A DNA stretch of 32,146 nt. Origin: SAR86 cluster bacterium (GTDB lineage Bacteria > Pseudomonadota > Gammaproteobacteria > Pseudomonadales > Pseudohongiellaceae). The notes below the pieces were generated by a model. That model saw nothing but the letters and a program-made list of their open reading frames with translations. It was not told the DNA's origin and made no database searches. Of the stretch, positions 19,077 through 28,251 are shown piece by piece (position 1 is the stretch's first letter; each line of letters starts with the position of its first letter). The stretch spans positions 1-32,146 of the forward strand of contig NVUL01000003.1 in the NCBI GenBank assembly GCA_002401885.1, in the 5' to 3' direction. Position numbers and translations under genes: made by a program.

Positions 19077-19676
19077 GTGACTGACGACAGTAAAAATGCT
19101 GGCCGTAGACGGTTTTTAGTGGGATCAACTTCGGTTGTAGGTGCGATCGGAGTTGTAGGGGCAGCGGTCCCTTTTGTCGGATCTTGGAATCCTAGTGCCA
19201 AAGCAAGAGCTGCTGGCGCACCAGTTAGAATAGATATCAGTCGCCTGCAGGATGGTGAGATGTTAGGTCCTATCCCGGCCTGGCGTGGTAGGCCCATATT
19301 CATCATCAAGCGATCGGAAGAAATACTGAGCGCATTGAATGAAGACCCAGATCGTTTAACGGATCCCAATTCTGAGGAGCTTGAACAGCCAGGCTATGCG
19401 CAGAATGAGTTCCGATCACGCACCCCCGATGTAATGGTATTAGTGGGCCTGTGTCCGCATCTTTTCTGTTCACCTACTCCGCATATCGAGTTGAAGCCAG
19501 AACCTTTCGATACCGAATGGCGTGGTGGATTCTTCTGTCCTTGTCACGGTTCGCGTTTCGATCTAGCAGGACGTGTGTACAGTGGTTCGCCTTCTTCTCG
19601 AAACATGGAAGTGCCACCTTACTCCTTCGAGGGAAACGATATCCTCGTAATTGGTATAGATGAGGACAACGCGTAA
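19077..19676 (+). CDS. petA: Ubiquinol-cytochrome c reductase iron-sulfur (Rieske) subunit PetA
   Basis: 199 residues from a GTG at 19077 with AAGGAG 9 bp upstream. An ATG at 19008 lacks a ribosome-binding site. The N-terminus has a twin-arginine motif (GRRRFLVGSTS) and a hydrophobic anchor (about residues 17-37). Cluster ligands are all present: C126 and H128 in box 1, C154 and H157 in box 2 (CPCHGS), with disulfide cysteines C131 and C156. Box 1 reads CPHLFC instead of the usual CTHLGC, so the threonine and glycine are replaced. It transfers electrons from ubiquinol to cytochrome c1 in complex III. Its stop overlaps the next gene's ATG (TAATG). Confidence 0.96.
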   Translation: MTDDSKNAGRRRFLVGSTSVVGAIGVVGAAVPFVGSWNPSAKARAAGAPVRIDISRLQDGEMLGPIPAWRGRPIFIIKRSEEILSALNEDPDRLTDPNSEELEQPGYAQNEFRSRTPDVMVLVGLCPHLFCSPTPHIELKPEPFDTEWRGGFFCPCHGSRFDLAGRVYSGSPSSRNMEVPPYSFEGNDILVIGIDEDNA

Positions 19677-21730
19677 TGACTGATACAACAAATAACGCAA
19701 ACGATTCGGCAAAGCCGGGACGAATTATGGGTGCCCTGACAGGTCTCGTTGACTGGACAGATGCAAGATTACCTATCGTGCGTACGTGGAAAACTCATAT
19801 GAGTGAGTACTACGCGCCTAAGAATTTTAACTTCTGGTATTTCTTCGGAATATTTTCTCTCCTAGTTCTAGTCATGCAGCTGCTGACTGGTGTTTGGTTG
19901 ACCATGAATTACACGCCTAGCGCCGAAGCCGCATTTGCCTCGGTCGAGTACATCATGCGCGACGTGGAATGGGGATGGCTACTACGCTACCTACATTCGA
20001 CGGGTGCATCGGCATTCTTCGTGGTGGTCTACATACACATGTTTCGAGGCCTAATGTACGGTTCCTATCAGAAACCGAGAGAATTGATCTGGGTTTTTGG
20101 CATGGCTATCTATCTGGTATTGATGATGGAAGGCTTCATGGGTTACGTACTGCCTTGGGGGCAGCTGTCCTACTGGGGGGCGAACGTTATTGTCTCTCTA
20201 GCCGGTGCTATTCCCGTTATCGGTGACGACTTACTGGTGTGGGTGCGAGGCGACTATCTCATCTCCGGCGCTACGCTGAACAGATTCTTTGCCTTACACG
20301 TTGTCGCACTGCCAATCGTGTTGATTGCTCTGGTTGTGCTACATCTGCTTGCGCTTCATGAAGTGGGTTCGAACAATCCAGACGGTATCGAAATCAAGAA
20401 AAACAAGGGGCCGGATGGCATTCCTGTAGATGGCGTTCCTTTCCACCCGTACTACACGATGTACCATGATTTGCCGGGAGTCGTATTATTCCTATTCGTG
20501 TTCTGTGCGATTGTATTCTTCGCTCCAGAGATGGGTGGTTACTTCTTAGAGGTCGCCAACTTCCAGGAAGCGAACTCGCTTAAGACGCCTGAACACGTGC
20601 CACCAGTTTGGTACTTCACACCGTTCTATTCCATGTTGCGCGCCGTGACTTATCCCTTACTTGGTATCGATGCGAAGTTCTGGGGAATGTTAGTCATGTT
20701 TGGTGCTATCGCGATCCTCTTCGTACTGCCTTGGCTGGATAAGAGTCCGGTTAGGTCCATGCGCTATAAGGGTACCTATAGTCGCGTTGCACTGTTGCTC
20801 TTCGTGGTCTCGTTTCTTATTCTGGGCGTGCTTGGTACACAGTCGGTGAGTCCGGCAAAGACACTGCTCGCGCAAATCATGACGGTTGTGTACTTCGCAT
20901 TCTTCTTCGCTATGCCTTGGTATACGCGTAAGGAGAAGACAGCACAGCCACCGGAGAGAGTGACGGGTCGTTTTATTACGATTCCACAGCTAATCGGGTC
21001 TATTCTACTGCTTATATTCTTGGTGGTCGTGCCATTGATGATGACCAGTACTGCCGAAGCAGCTGAGGCGAATGTCGATCTCGAGCATGTTGAGACTGAC
21101 TTCGATGACAAGGGCTCGCTGCAGCGTGGCTTCAAGACTTATATGAACTACTGTGCAAGTTGCCACGAGCTCGGTTACGCGCGTTATGCAAGAACCGCAG
21201 AAGATCTAGAAATCCCCGAGGAAGTTGTTGTAGAGAATCTGATATTCGATGGCTCCCTGATCGGTGACCTGATCGTAAATGCCATGGCGAACGAAGACTC
21301 TGAAGGCTGGTTTGGAGCTGCGCCTCCCGATCTGACACTGGTCGGCCGCGTGCGAACACCTGATTGGCTCTACAGCTACCTTAAGGGCTTCTACGCTGAC
21401 GACACGAAAACCTTTGGCACGAACAATAAGATATTCGCCAACGTTGCGATGCCCAATGTCCTGCATGAACTGCAGGGTGATGTGGTCTGCGATTCTCATG
21501 GCGACCCGGATCCTTCTCACTGTACGTTGGAGCATGTAGAGGGTACAGGTGCTCTTACCCCGGAAGAATTTGATGCTACGGTCGCTGATCTGGTGAATTT
21601 TCTTTACTACGTGGGTGAGCCGATTCGATCCAGACGCCAGGAGATTGGCATTTGGGTTTTAGTATTTCTTGGAATTCTCTATGTCCTAACGACGTTGTTA
21701 GGAAGAGAGTTTAGTAAGGACTACCATTAA
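19676..21730 (+). CDS. petBC: Fused cytochrome b / cytochrome c1 of the bc1 complex
   Basis: 684 residues in one uninterrupted frame. Residues 1 to about 430 are cytochrome b, with haem-ligand histidines H107 and H121 in helix B, H208 and H223 in helix D, and the Qo-site motif PVWYFTPFY. A hydrophobic segment (about 437-457) followed by STAEAAEA resembles the signal peptide of a separate cytochrome c1, with a likely signal peptidase site after A465. Cytochrome c1 follows, with haem-binding CASCH at 493-497, WFGAAPPDLTLVGRVR, the methionine-containing IFANVAMPNV and a C-terminal membrane anchor (about 657-675). Such fusions are known in Bradyrhizobium (fbcH), where the precursor is cleaved. 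Related gammaproteobacteria usually have separate petB and petC. Confidence 0.97.
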   Translation: MTDTTNNANDSAKPGRIMGALTGLVDWTDARLPIVRTWKTHMSEYYAPKNFNFWYFFGIFSLLVLVMQLLTGVWLTMNYTPSAEAAFASVEYIMRDVEWGWLLRYLHSTGASAFFVVVYIHMFRGLMYGSYQKPRELIWVFGMAIYLVLMMEGFMGYVLPWGQLSYWGANVIVSLAGAIPVIGDDLLVWVRGDYLISGATLNRFFALHVVALPIVLIALVVLHLLALHEVGSNNPDGIEIKKNKGPDGIPVDGVPFHPYYTMYHDLPGVVLFLFVFCAIVFFAPEMGGYFLEVANFQEANSLKTPEHVPPVWYFTPFYSMLRAVTYPLLGIDAKFWGMLVMFGAIAILFVLPWLDKSPVRSMRYKGTYSRVALLLFVVSFLILGVLGTQSVSPAKTLLAQIMTVVYFAFFFAMPWYTRKEKTAQPPERVTGRFITIPQLIGSILLLIFLVVVPLMMTSTAEAAEANVDLEHVETDFDDKGSLQRGFKTYMNYCASCHELGYARYARTAEDLEIPEEVVVENLIFDGSLIGDLIVNAMANEDSEGWFGAAPPDLTLVGRVRTPDWLYSYLKGFYADDTKTFGTNNKIFANVAMPNVLHELQGDVVCDSHGDPDPSHCTLEHVEGTGALTPEEFDATVADLVNFLYYVGEPIRSRRQEIGIWVLVFLGILYVLTTLLGREFSKDYH

Positions 21731-21822
21731 CAAGTATTTGTCTAGAGAGGTCACACATGACGTGGCTTCAATGTAGTCGGCAAGAATATTAAAAACGAAT
21801 AAATTGGATTAAAGGGATTGAT

Positions 21823-22455
21823 ATGGGTGTAGTAGCAAAAAGATCTTCAATGACATTTTATTCCGATGGTAAGAGTCACTATAGCCATCGGGTTAGAATC
21901 GTTCTGGCAGAGAAGGGCGTGACAGTCGAAACGATTGACGTGGATCCTGACAGTAAGCCCGAGGATCTGGCTTCCCTAAATCCTTACAACACGCTGCCGA
22001 CTCTCGTGGATAGAGACTTAGTGCTGTATGAGGCGGATATCATGATGGAATATCTTGATGAGCGATTTCCTCACCCACCACTGTTTCCCGTCTATCCAGT
22101 GGCGCGCGCCGAAAGTAGGCTCTGGATCTACCGCATCAAGCAGGACTGGTGTGGCAAGGTCGATGCGCTAATGGCGGGAAAGGGAACACCTGCGGCACTC
22201 GAGAAGGCGCGTAAGGAATTGCGTGAAAGCCTGCTTGCTATTGCGCCAATTTTCGGTGAGAAGCCATTCTTCATGAGTGATGAATTCACTATCGTCGATT
22301 GCTGTGTTGCGCCAATCCTTTGGCGTCTTCCAATTATGGGCATAGAGCTGCCAAAGAATAGAACGACCAAGCCACTCTTGGAATACAGAGAGCGTCTGTT
22401 CGAGAGAGAGTCAGTCCTAGCGAGTTTTTCCGAGCAAGAAAAAGAAATGGTCTGA
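21823..22455 (+). CDS. sspA: Stringent starvation protein A
   Basis: 210 residues with a glutathione-S-transferase fold. The N-terminal thioredoxin-like half has [23 protein letters not shown] and [21 protein letters not shown]. The C-terminal helical half has the family surface segment [18 protein letters not shown]. It lacks the catalytic residues of true transferases. In E. coli SspA binds RNA polymerase and modulates transcription under starvation and acid stress. AAGGG precedes the ATG. It lies 92 bp after petBC and 26 bp before sspB, the usual order in Pseudomonas-like genomes. Confidence 0.97.
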   Translation: MGVVAKRSSMTFYSDGKSHYSHRVRIVLAEKGVTVETIDVDPDSKPEDLASLNPYNTLPTLVDRDLVLYEADIMMEYLDERFPHPPLFPVYPVARAESRLWIYRIKQDWCGKVDALMAGKGTPAALEKARKELRESLLAIAPIFGEKPFFMSDEFTIVDCCVAPILWRLPIMGIELPKNRTTKPLLEYRERLFERESVLASFSEQEKEMV

Positions 22456-22481
22456 GCTTTACCGAGAGCGAGGAATGCACA

Positions 22482-22910
22482 ATGACCATGAGTTCGAGTA
22501 GGCCGCATATAGTAAGGGCGCTCTACGACTGGATCTTAGAGAACGACTGCACTCCCTATATTCTTGTGAACGCCTTCGCTGATGATGTCGAGGTGCCGCA
22601 GGAACACGTCAAGGATGGCCAAATCATCCTCAATATCTCTCCTTCGGCTGTTCAGAGTTTATTTATTCGTAGTGAGGCTATCGATTTCGATGGCCGCTTT
22701 GCAGGTATTCCCAAGCGAGTCTATGTACCAATCTCGGCAGTAATGGGTATCTATGCCAAAGAGAATGGCCAGGGAATGATCTTCGATCCAGAGGCGAACC
22801 TACCGAAGCCGCCAAGTCCAACGGGGACCGACGATTCGCCGGAAAAGAAAAGCGCGGATTCTAAGCCATCCAGATTAGGCAAGAAGCCGTCGCTCAGGGT
22901 CGTTAAGTAA
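22482..22910 (+). CDS. sspB: ClpXP protease specificity-enhancing factor SspB
   Basis: 142 residues. The folded domain (about 8-108) binds SsrA-tagged proteins, with RPHIVRALYDWILENDCTPYI and LNISPSAVQSL. It is followed by a flexible charged linker and a C-terminal ClpX-binding tail, KKPSLRVVK, close to the E. coli XB motif ending LRVVK. The protein delivers stalled-translation products to ClpXP. AGGA precedes the start. It is second in the sspA-sspB pair and converges on dolP with only a 20-bp gap. Confidence 0.97.
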   Translation: MTMSSSRPHIVRALYDWILENDCTPYILVNAFADDVEVPQEHVKDGQIILNISPSAVQSLFIRSEAIDFDGRFAGIPKRVYVPISAVMGIYAKENGQGMIFDPEANLPKPPSPTGTDDSPEKKSADSKPSRLGKKPSLRVVK

Positions 22911-22930
22911 ATTGCTTTAGGATTCAGTTC

Positions 22931-24180
<1,250 letters not shown>

Positions 24181-24259
24181 TTAGTGCGCCAATATTTACC
24201 GTTTCGGGGACTTTTCTTTGGCTTCCCTTGAATATGACTGGCAATAGCACGTGAAAGTT

Positions 24260-24664
24260 TCAGTAAAATGCATTTTTAATCCAATCAAAGTGAAGTTCCG
24301 TTGTACTAACAGCAGCTGCAGACGCATGTGTTAAGCCTATTACATCGAAGCGACAGTTGCAGTTTTGCAGTCGCGGATGAGACTGCAGATAATGCGCTGC
24401 TGTAAGACGAATCTTTTTCTGTTTAGCCGCCGTTACGGAGTTTAAGGCGCCGCCAAATTGCTCGCTGCGACGATAGCGAACCTCTACGAATACCAAGGTG
24501 TTGGAATCGGCCATGATTAGATCGATCTCACCATGGCGAGATCGATAGTTCCTGCAAAGCAGCTTCAGCCCCTGAGACCGGAGATAATGCTGGGCCTTCG
24601 ATTCCTGAGCTTTGCCAAAGACATGACTATTGATGAATCGTCCAAAATGCACTGAAGCCGCCAA
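24260..24664 (-). CDS. yraN: UPF0102 family protein YraN
   Basis: 134 residues, slightly longer than the usual 115-130. It shows the nuclease-like core of the UPF0102 family: GKAQESKAQHYLRSQGLKLL, NYRSRHGEIDLIMADSNTLVFVEVRYR and VTAAKQKKIRLTAAHYL. The E-D-(I)x and VEVR residues resemble the Holliday-junction-resolvase-like fold, but the role is not established. It follows lpoA by 58 bp and precedes diaA, the conserved lpoA-yraN-diaA-dolP run. A 151-bp gap separates it from diaA. Confidence 0.93.
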   Translation of the reverse strand: MAASVHFGRFINSHVFGKAQESKAQHYLRSQGLKLLCRNYRSRHGEIDLIMADSNTLVFVEVRYRRSEQFGGALNSVTAAKQKKIRLTAAHYLQSHPRLQNCNCRFDVIGLTHASAAAVSTTELHFDWIKNAFY

Positions 24665-24722
24665 TTAGAGGTGGATGAAGTACTAGCCCAACCCTTTGGG
24701 AGGCAGTCGACAGAGGAAAGCC

Positions 24723-26597
24723 TTAGTCTGAGGCAGCGTCCGGGCTTTCTTGTAAAGTGGCTTTCCCGTCGACGAAGCGAGCAACTTCTAGTCGGCGGTG
24801 AATGCGACCGTTGCTATCCATGCTGAGAATACCGGTGGCGCCCCGTAGTGAAGTAATGTCTTCCTCGTCAAATTGCTGTAGACGAGAATACAGGCGAAAA
24901 CTGTCTATGCCCATTGCTCGGAAGCGCTGCACAGGCCCTTGCGCAGGTCGCAGGCTAGATGCGGCATTGGATTTCAAGGGGTCGTAGTTGGCCAAGATCC
25001 AAGGTGCATCGGTAAATACAATGCCGTTTAGATCCTGGTTCGCGCTTTGATTATCTAGGCCATCATAAATAGAAGGCAGAGCGTAGACGGGTATGTCGCC
25101 CGCGAAGTAGAAGGCGAGAGTAGGCTTTATCTGTCGACCCTCTCTTGGATTTGCGATTAGAAAAATAAAGTCGATATCGCCTCGCCGCCGCGGCGTGAAT
25201 TCTACGTTAGACCTTGGCAGTAGTTGCACTAGTCGGTCTCGGCGCAACTCGCTGGAATCGATAGCCATCAGTCGCTTAATAACATCAGCATAGTCATTGT
25301 CACCACTGAACGTCGACTGGGAGACTAAGTTGCCACCCCTTGCTACCCAGCTGTTTGCGAAAGCCTGCTGTAGGCGCTGATAGTCGCTAGATTGAGGGGT
25401 AATTATCGCGGCATTCCTATGCCCAGCCTGCCAGGCTAAATTGACTGCTTGTTCGATCTCGTCTTCAGGGGCGAGTCCAAATTGAGTGAGGTTCGTAGAA
25501 ATACTATTGTTTTCATCGGCATAGTTGAGGGCGAGGGTAGGCACCGGTAAATCATCGAGTTGCTGCAGCTGATTGACTAGCTGTTTGTAGAGCGGTCCGA
25601 TTATGAGATCTGCACCACTGGCAACAGCGGCATCAAAGATTGGATATATGATAGTTTGATTGCTGCTATCAAACACTGAAATTTTGGGCACATCCCGGGA
25701 GACGTCGAGTGCGGCATAGTAGGCGCTCAGAAAACCTTCCTGAATCGCCCTTCCGGCAGAGTCTTGTAATGGGAGTATGAGAGCGATGTGTTTTGGTCGC
25801 TGCGCCCAGGTCTGTGCTAGCTTTTCTAGTTGCAGGGGCAGTTGCTGGGCTGCGGGATGTTGGCTCCATATTCTTCGCCACTGCGCGATGGCATCTAGCT
25901 GAGAGCGTATGCTGTACGCCTCGGAGGTTACGACGCGTGCAAGCTCGACCCAACCCCTCGACTGATAGCTGTCTGCAGTATTCGCGAAGTTGTTGAGCTG
26001 TGCTGATGAGAAGCCGTTGATCGCATTCCAAATCTCGTTGTGGATGCTGAGGTTCGCCCTTGGTTTGTTTTGGTTTGCGTTACCAAGCTGCAAATAGGCA
26101 GACAGTGCTTCTCCGTACTGCTCGTTTTCTTGATAAGCTCGGCCGAGAAGAAGCAGGTAATCCTGCAGCAGCTCGGGTCGACTCTCCAAACCAGCGGTAT
26201 CTGTCGATGACAGTATAGCTAGGGCATCTGCGATTCGATTAGCGCTCAGCGCAAGTCTTGCGTCTAGTAAGGATGCTCGCAGCTGCAGGTGTTCGGGATA
26301 GTTTCCCAGATCATTTAGAAGGGCCCATTGCCGCGCGGCTCGATCGAGATTGCCCTCTTCAATGAGTGCCTCTAGTGCCAGCACCCGCAGTTCGGCAGAT
26401 TCAACGCCGGCCGTATTGTTTGCCGCTCGAAGCAGCTCATCTATCGAGGCAGCTTGTGGATCAAAATCTGGCGCGGATTGCTGGGGGGTATTAGTGGTTG
26501 AGCCACATGCCTGCAAAAGAATGACTAGCAGTAGCAATCTTGCTTTACGCACAGAGGCTAAAAAGATAGGGGCGAAACGCATGGAGGCTAATTTCAT
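24723..26597 (-). CDS. lpoA: Penicillin-binding protein activator LpoA
   Basis: 624 residues. A lipoprotein signal (KARLLLLVILLQAC, acylated Cys31 or Cys26 depending on the start) is followed by an N-terminal helical TPR-like domain (about 45-260). A C-terminal periplasmic-binding-protein-like domain follows (about 265-610), with HIALILPLQDSAGRAIQEGFLSAYY and GADLIIGPLYKQLVNQL. Length is near that of Pseudomonas LpoA. In E. coli it spans from the outer membrane to activate the transpeptidase PBP1a. It heads the minus-strand run with yraN, diaA and dolP and is divergent from rsmI. Confidence 0.95.
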   Translation of the reverse strand: MKLASMRFAPIFLASVRKARLLLLVILLQACGSTTNTPQQSAPDFDPQAASIDELLRAANNTAGVESAELRVLALEALIEEGNLDRAARQWALLNDLGNYPEHLQLRASLLDARLALSANRIADALAILSSTDTAGLESRPELLQDYLLLLGRAYQENEQYGEALSAYLQLGNANQNKPRANLSIHNEIWNAINGFSSAQLNNFANTADSYQSRGWVELARVVTSEAYSIRSQLDAIAQWRRIWSQHPAAQQLPLQLEKLAQTWAQRPKHIALILPLQDSAGRAIQEGFLSAYYAALDVSRDVPKISVFDSSNQTIIYPIFDAAVASGADLIIGPLYKQLVNQLQQLDDLPVPTLALNYADENNSISTNLTQFGLAPEDEIEQAVNLAWQAGHRNAAIITPQSSDYQRLQQAFANSWVARGGNLVSQSTFSGDNDYADVIKRLMAIDSSELRRDRLVQLLPRSNVEFTPRRRGDIDFIFLIANPREGRQIKPTLAFYFAGDIPVYALPSIYDGLDNQSANQDLNGIVFTDAPWILANYDPLKSNAASSLRPAQGPVQRFRAMGIDSFRLYSRLQQFDEEDITSLRGATGILSMDSNGRIHRRLEVARFVDGKATLQESPDAASD

Positions 26598-26643
26598 CTT
26601 TGTGTAGTGGGCTTTGTCTGCTAAGTTGTGCGCTGGTTTTTAA

Positions 26644-26672
26644 AGACTAATACAGTTCACTTGGGACAGCAA
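26644..26672 (-). promoter_or_regulatory. Candidate lpoA promoter
   Basis: On the minus strand TTGCTG (26672-26667) and TAGTCT (26649-26644) are 17 bp apart, about 46 bp upstream of the lpoA ATG. The same -10 hexamer appears in the proposed rnpB promoter. This is pattern evidence only. Confidence 0.33.
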
Positions 26673-26687
26673 TTTATTCGCTATAGT
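26661..26687 (+). promoter_or_regulatory. Candidate rsmI promoter
   Basis: TATAGT at 26682-26687 is a good -10 element 53 bp before the rsmI ATG. The nearest -35-like hexamer, TTGGGA (26661-26666), is only 15 bp away. It overlaps the proposed lpoA promoter on the opposite strand. Confidence 0.3.
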
Positions 26688-26739
26688 AGTTGCCCGAATG
26701 ATAATCGCCAAGAAGATATGTTGATTGAGAAGCTGCGCA

Positions 26740-27597
26740 ATGAATGATTCCGGTACGCTATATATTGTCGCCACTCCCATCGGGAACTTAGATGACATCT
26801 CAAGAAGGGCGATAGAGATTCTAAATGGAGTGGATCTCATAGCTGCAGAAGATACTCGTCACAGTCAAAAGCTGCTGCAGAGTATACAAGTCGACACTCC
26901 GCTAGTTTCTCACCACGATTTTTCCGCAGACAGCGCCATACATCGGATCCTCGATAAACTGGACTCCGGCAGCTCGGTTGCATTGATATCGGATGCGGGC
27001 ACACCCTTGATATCTGACCCTGGCTACAAGCTGGTTCGTTTGGCGCGCCAGAAAAATCTCTCTGTTATTCCCATTCCAGGTGCAAGTGCACTGGTGTCGG
27101 CGTTAAGTGTTTCTGGGCTCGCGACCGATAGGTTTACCTTTGAGGGTTTTCTGCCTAGCAAGGCGGCGGCGAGGCAGAAAAGGTTGTCGGCTTTAGCGGA
27201 TGAGCAGCGCACGATGGTGTTCTATGAGTCGACTCACAGAATCATGGAAAGCGTTATGGATATGAGTGCGGCATTCGAAGAGCAGCGCTTGATATTTATC
27301 GGCCGAGAACTGACAAAACGTTTCGAGTCGCATTTTCTCGGTACGGCGGCTGCATGCGTTGAGTGGCTTGGTGGCGATGCAAATCAACAGAAGGGTGAAT
27401 TCGTTGTCATCGTGGCGGGCTGCAATGAGCAGCTCGAGGAGGCACGCAGGCATGAGCAGGCCATGGATATTGTACGGTTGTTGAAGTCAGAAGTTTCGAT
27501 GAAGAAGGCGGTAAGTCTGGCAAGCAAGATAAGTGGTGCGCGTAAGAATCTGCTGTATGAGGCGGCGCTGAAGGAGCTTACCGAGAGCGATGAGTAG
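26740..27597 (+). CDS. rsmI: 16S rRNA (cytidine(1402)-2'-O)-methyltransferase RsmI
   Basis: 285 residues from the ATG at 26740 (MNDSGTLYIVATPIGNLDD). A TTG five codons upstream is in frame but less likely. The tetrapyrrole-methylase-type fold is marked by VATPIGNLDDISRRAIEIL, AAEDTRHSQKLL, SDAGTPLISDPGYKLV and IPIPGASALVSAL. It methylates the ribose of C1402 in the decoding centre. The partner enzyme for the base N4 position of C1402, RsmH, is encoded about 1.2 kb downstream in this window. rnpB begins about 50 bp after it. Confidence 0.97.
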   Translation: MNDSGTLYIVATPIGNLDDISRRAIEILNGVDLIAAEDTRHSQKLLQSIQVDTPLVSHHDFSADSAIHRILDKLDSGSSVALISDAGTPLISDPGYKLVRLARQKNLSVIPIPGASALVSALSVSGLATDRFTFEGFLPSKAAARQKRLSALADEQRTMVFYESTHRIMESVMDMSAAFEEQRLIFIGRELTKRFESHFLGTAAACVEWLGGDANQQKGEFVVIVAGCNEQLEEARRHEQAMDIVRLLKSEVSMKKAVSLASKISGARKNLLYEAALKELTESDE

Positions 27598-27615
27598 GCT
27601 GTCAGCGAATATCAG

Positions 27616-27644
27616 TTGTAACGGGTGAGTTTCTCCTTTAGTCT
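27616..27644 (+). promoter_or_regulatory. Candidate rnpB promoter
   Basis: TTGTAA (27616-27621) and TAGTCT (27639-27644) are 17 bp apart. The predicted start, 7 nt after the -10 box, coincides with the first base of the P1 stem of the RNase P RNA at 27651. That independent agreement raises confidence. Confidence 0.55.
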
Positions 27645-27649
27645 TCGCC

Positions 27650-28035
27650 TCGAGTCAGCCGGGCAATTGCTGTCTTTAGCTCTTCGTTTGTCGACTATCG
27701 ATTTACGAGGAAATCGACAGAGGAAAGTCCGGGCTCCATAGAGCAGGGTGCCAGGTAACGCCTGGGGGGTGTAAACCCACGGCTAGTGCAGCAGAAAGGA
27801 TACCGCCTCAAAACTTTCGGGTTGTGAGGTAAGGGTGAAATGGTGCGGTAAGAGCGCACCGCGCGACTGGTAACAGTTCGTGGCAAGGTAAACCCCACTC
27901 GGAGCAAGGCCAAATAGGAATCCACAGATGCTGCTCGCATTGGATTCGGGTAGGCCGCTAGAGACCTGTGGCGACACAGGTTGTAGATGAATAATTGTCC
28001 TCGACAGAACCCGGCTTATAGGCTGGCTCGCTTTA
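27650..28035 (+). ncRNA. rnpB: RNase P RNA (bacterial class A)
   Basis: The catalytic RNA that removes tRNA 5' leaders. Conserved blocks are easy to see: GAGGAAAGTCCGGGCTCC at 27720-27737, CAGGGTGCCAGGTAACGCC just after, GGTAAGGGTGAAA near 27830, GGTGCGGTAAGAGCGCACCG, and the 3' ACAGAACCCGGCTTAT near 28004-28019. The ends were placed by the P1 helix: CGAGTCAGCC (27651-27660) pairs with GGCTGGCTCG (28021-28030). Its length of about 386 nt is close to the 377 nt of E. coli. It lies downstream of rsmI, the usual location in this lineage. Exact ends are uncertain by a few bases. Confidence 0.97.
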
Positions 28036-28142
28036 CTTTCCCCCCACTTGTGCAAAAACTTCTAAAGATTCTTAATAATCTACTTTAAGTAAGACTGCTA
28101 TTGAATTGTATTCACTCAGGATGCGGTTTTCTGTTTCTGTGA

Positions 28143-28184
28143 TTTAGCGACGTTTTCCCCGCTTTTAGCGACAAGTTCCCGCAC
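28143..28184. repeat. Two adjacent 21-bp imperfect direct repeats upstream of mraZ
   Basis: TTTAGCGAC occurs at 28143-28151 and 28164-28172, each followed by a C-rich stretch (TTTTCCCCGC and AGTTCCCGC). The 21-bp offset equals two helical turns. They lie in the otherwise gene-free 302 bp between rnpB and mraZ, about 30 bp upstream of the mraZ -35 element. They suit a protein binding on one face of the DNA. No known site was recognised. Confidence 0.5.
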
Positions 28185-28213
28185 TTTCCCTATAAATATC
28201 AGGCAAATAAGGC

Positions 28214-28242
28214 TTGCGTGGACGTGATAGTGCCTCTATAGT
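28214..28242 (+). promoter_or_regulatory. Candidate mraZ (dcw cluster) promoter
   Basis: TTGCGT (28214-28219) and TATAGT (28237-28242) are exactly 17 bp apart. The predicted start is near 28249, immediately before the MraZ-type repeats and about 89 bp before the mraZ start. This position matches the main promoter of the division and cell wall cluster in other Gammaproteobacteria. Confidence 0.6.
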
Positions 28243-28251
28243 GTTTCTTTG

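Noticed and set aside
21000-21070. A sequencing frameshift artificially joining petB and petC.
   Set aside because: The reading frame is continuous and sensible on both sides, with no homopolymer run at the junction and no out-of-frame stop signal or start that would be restored by a one-base shift. It is more likely a real fusion, though re-sequencing is cheap.
24706-27732. TCGACAGAGGAAAG occurs near 24707 (between yraN and lpoA) and again in rnpB near 27714, suggesting a duplicated piece of the RNase P RNA.
   Set aside because: The match is only 14 bases, which is expected about once by chance in 32 kb. The surrounding bases at 24707 show none of the other RNase P blocks.
28066-28081. AGATT-CTTAAT-AATCT hairpin after rnpB as its terminator.
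   Set aside because: A 5-bp AT-rich stem without a T run. Termination or 3' processing of the RNA cannot be placed from it.
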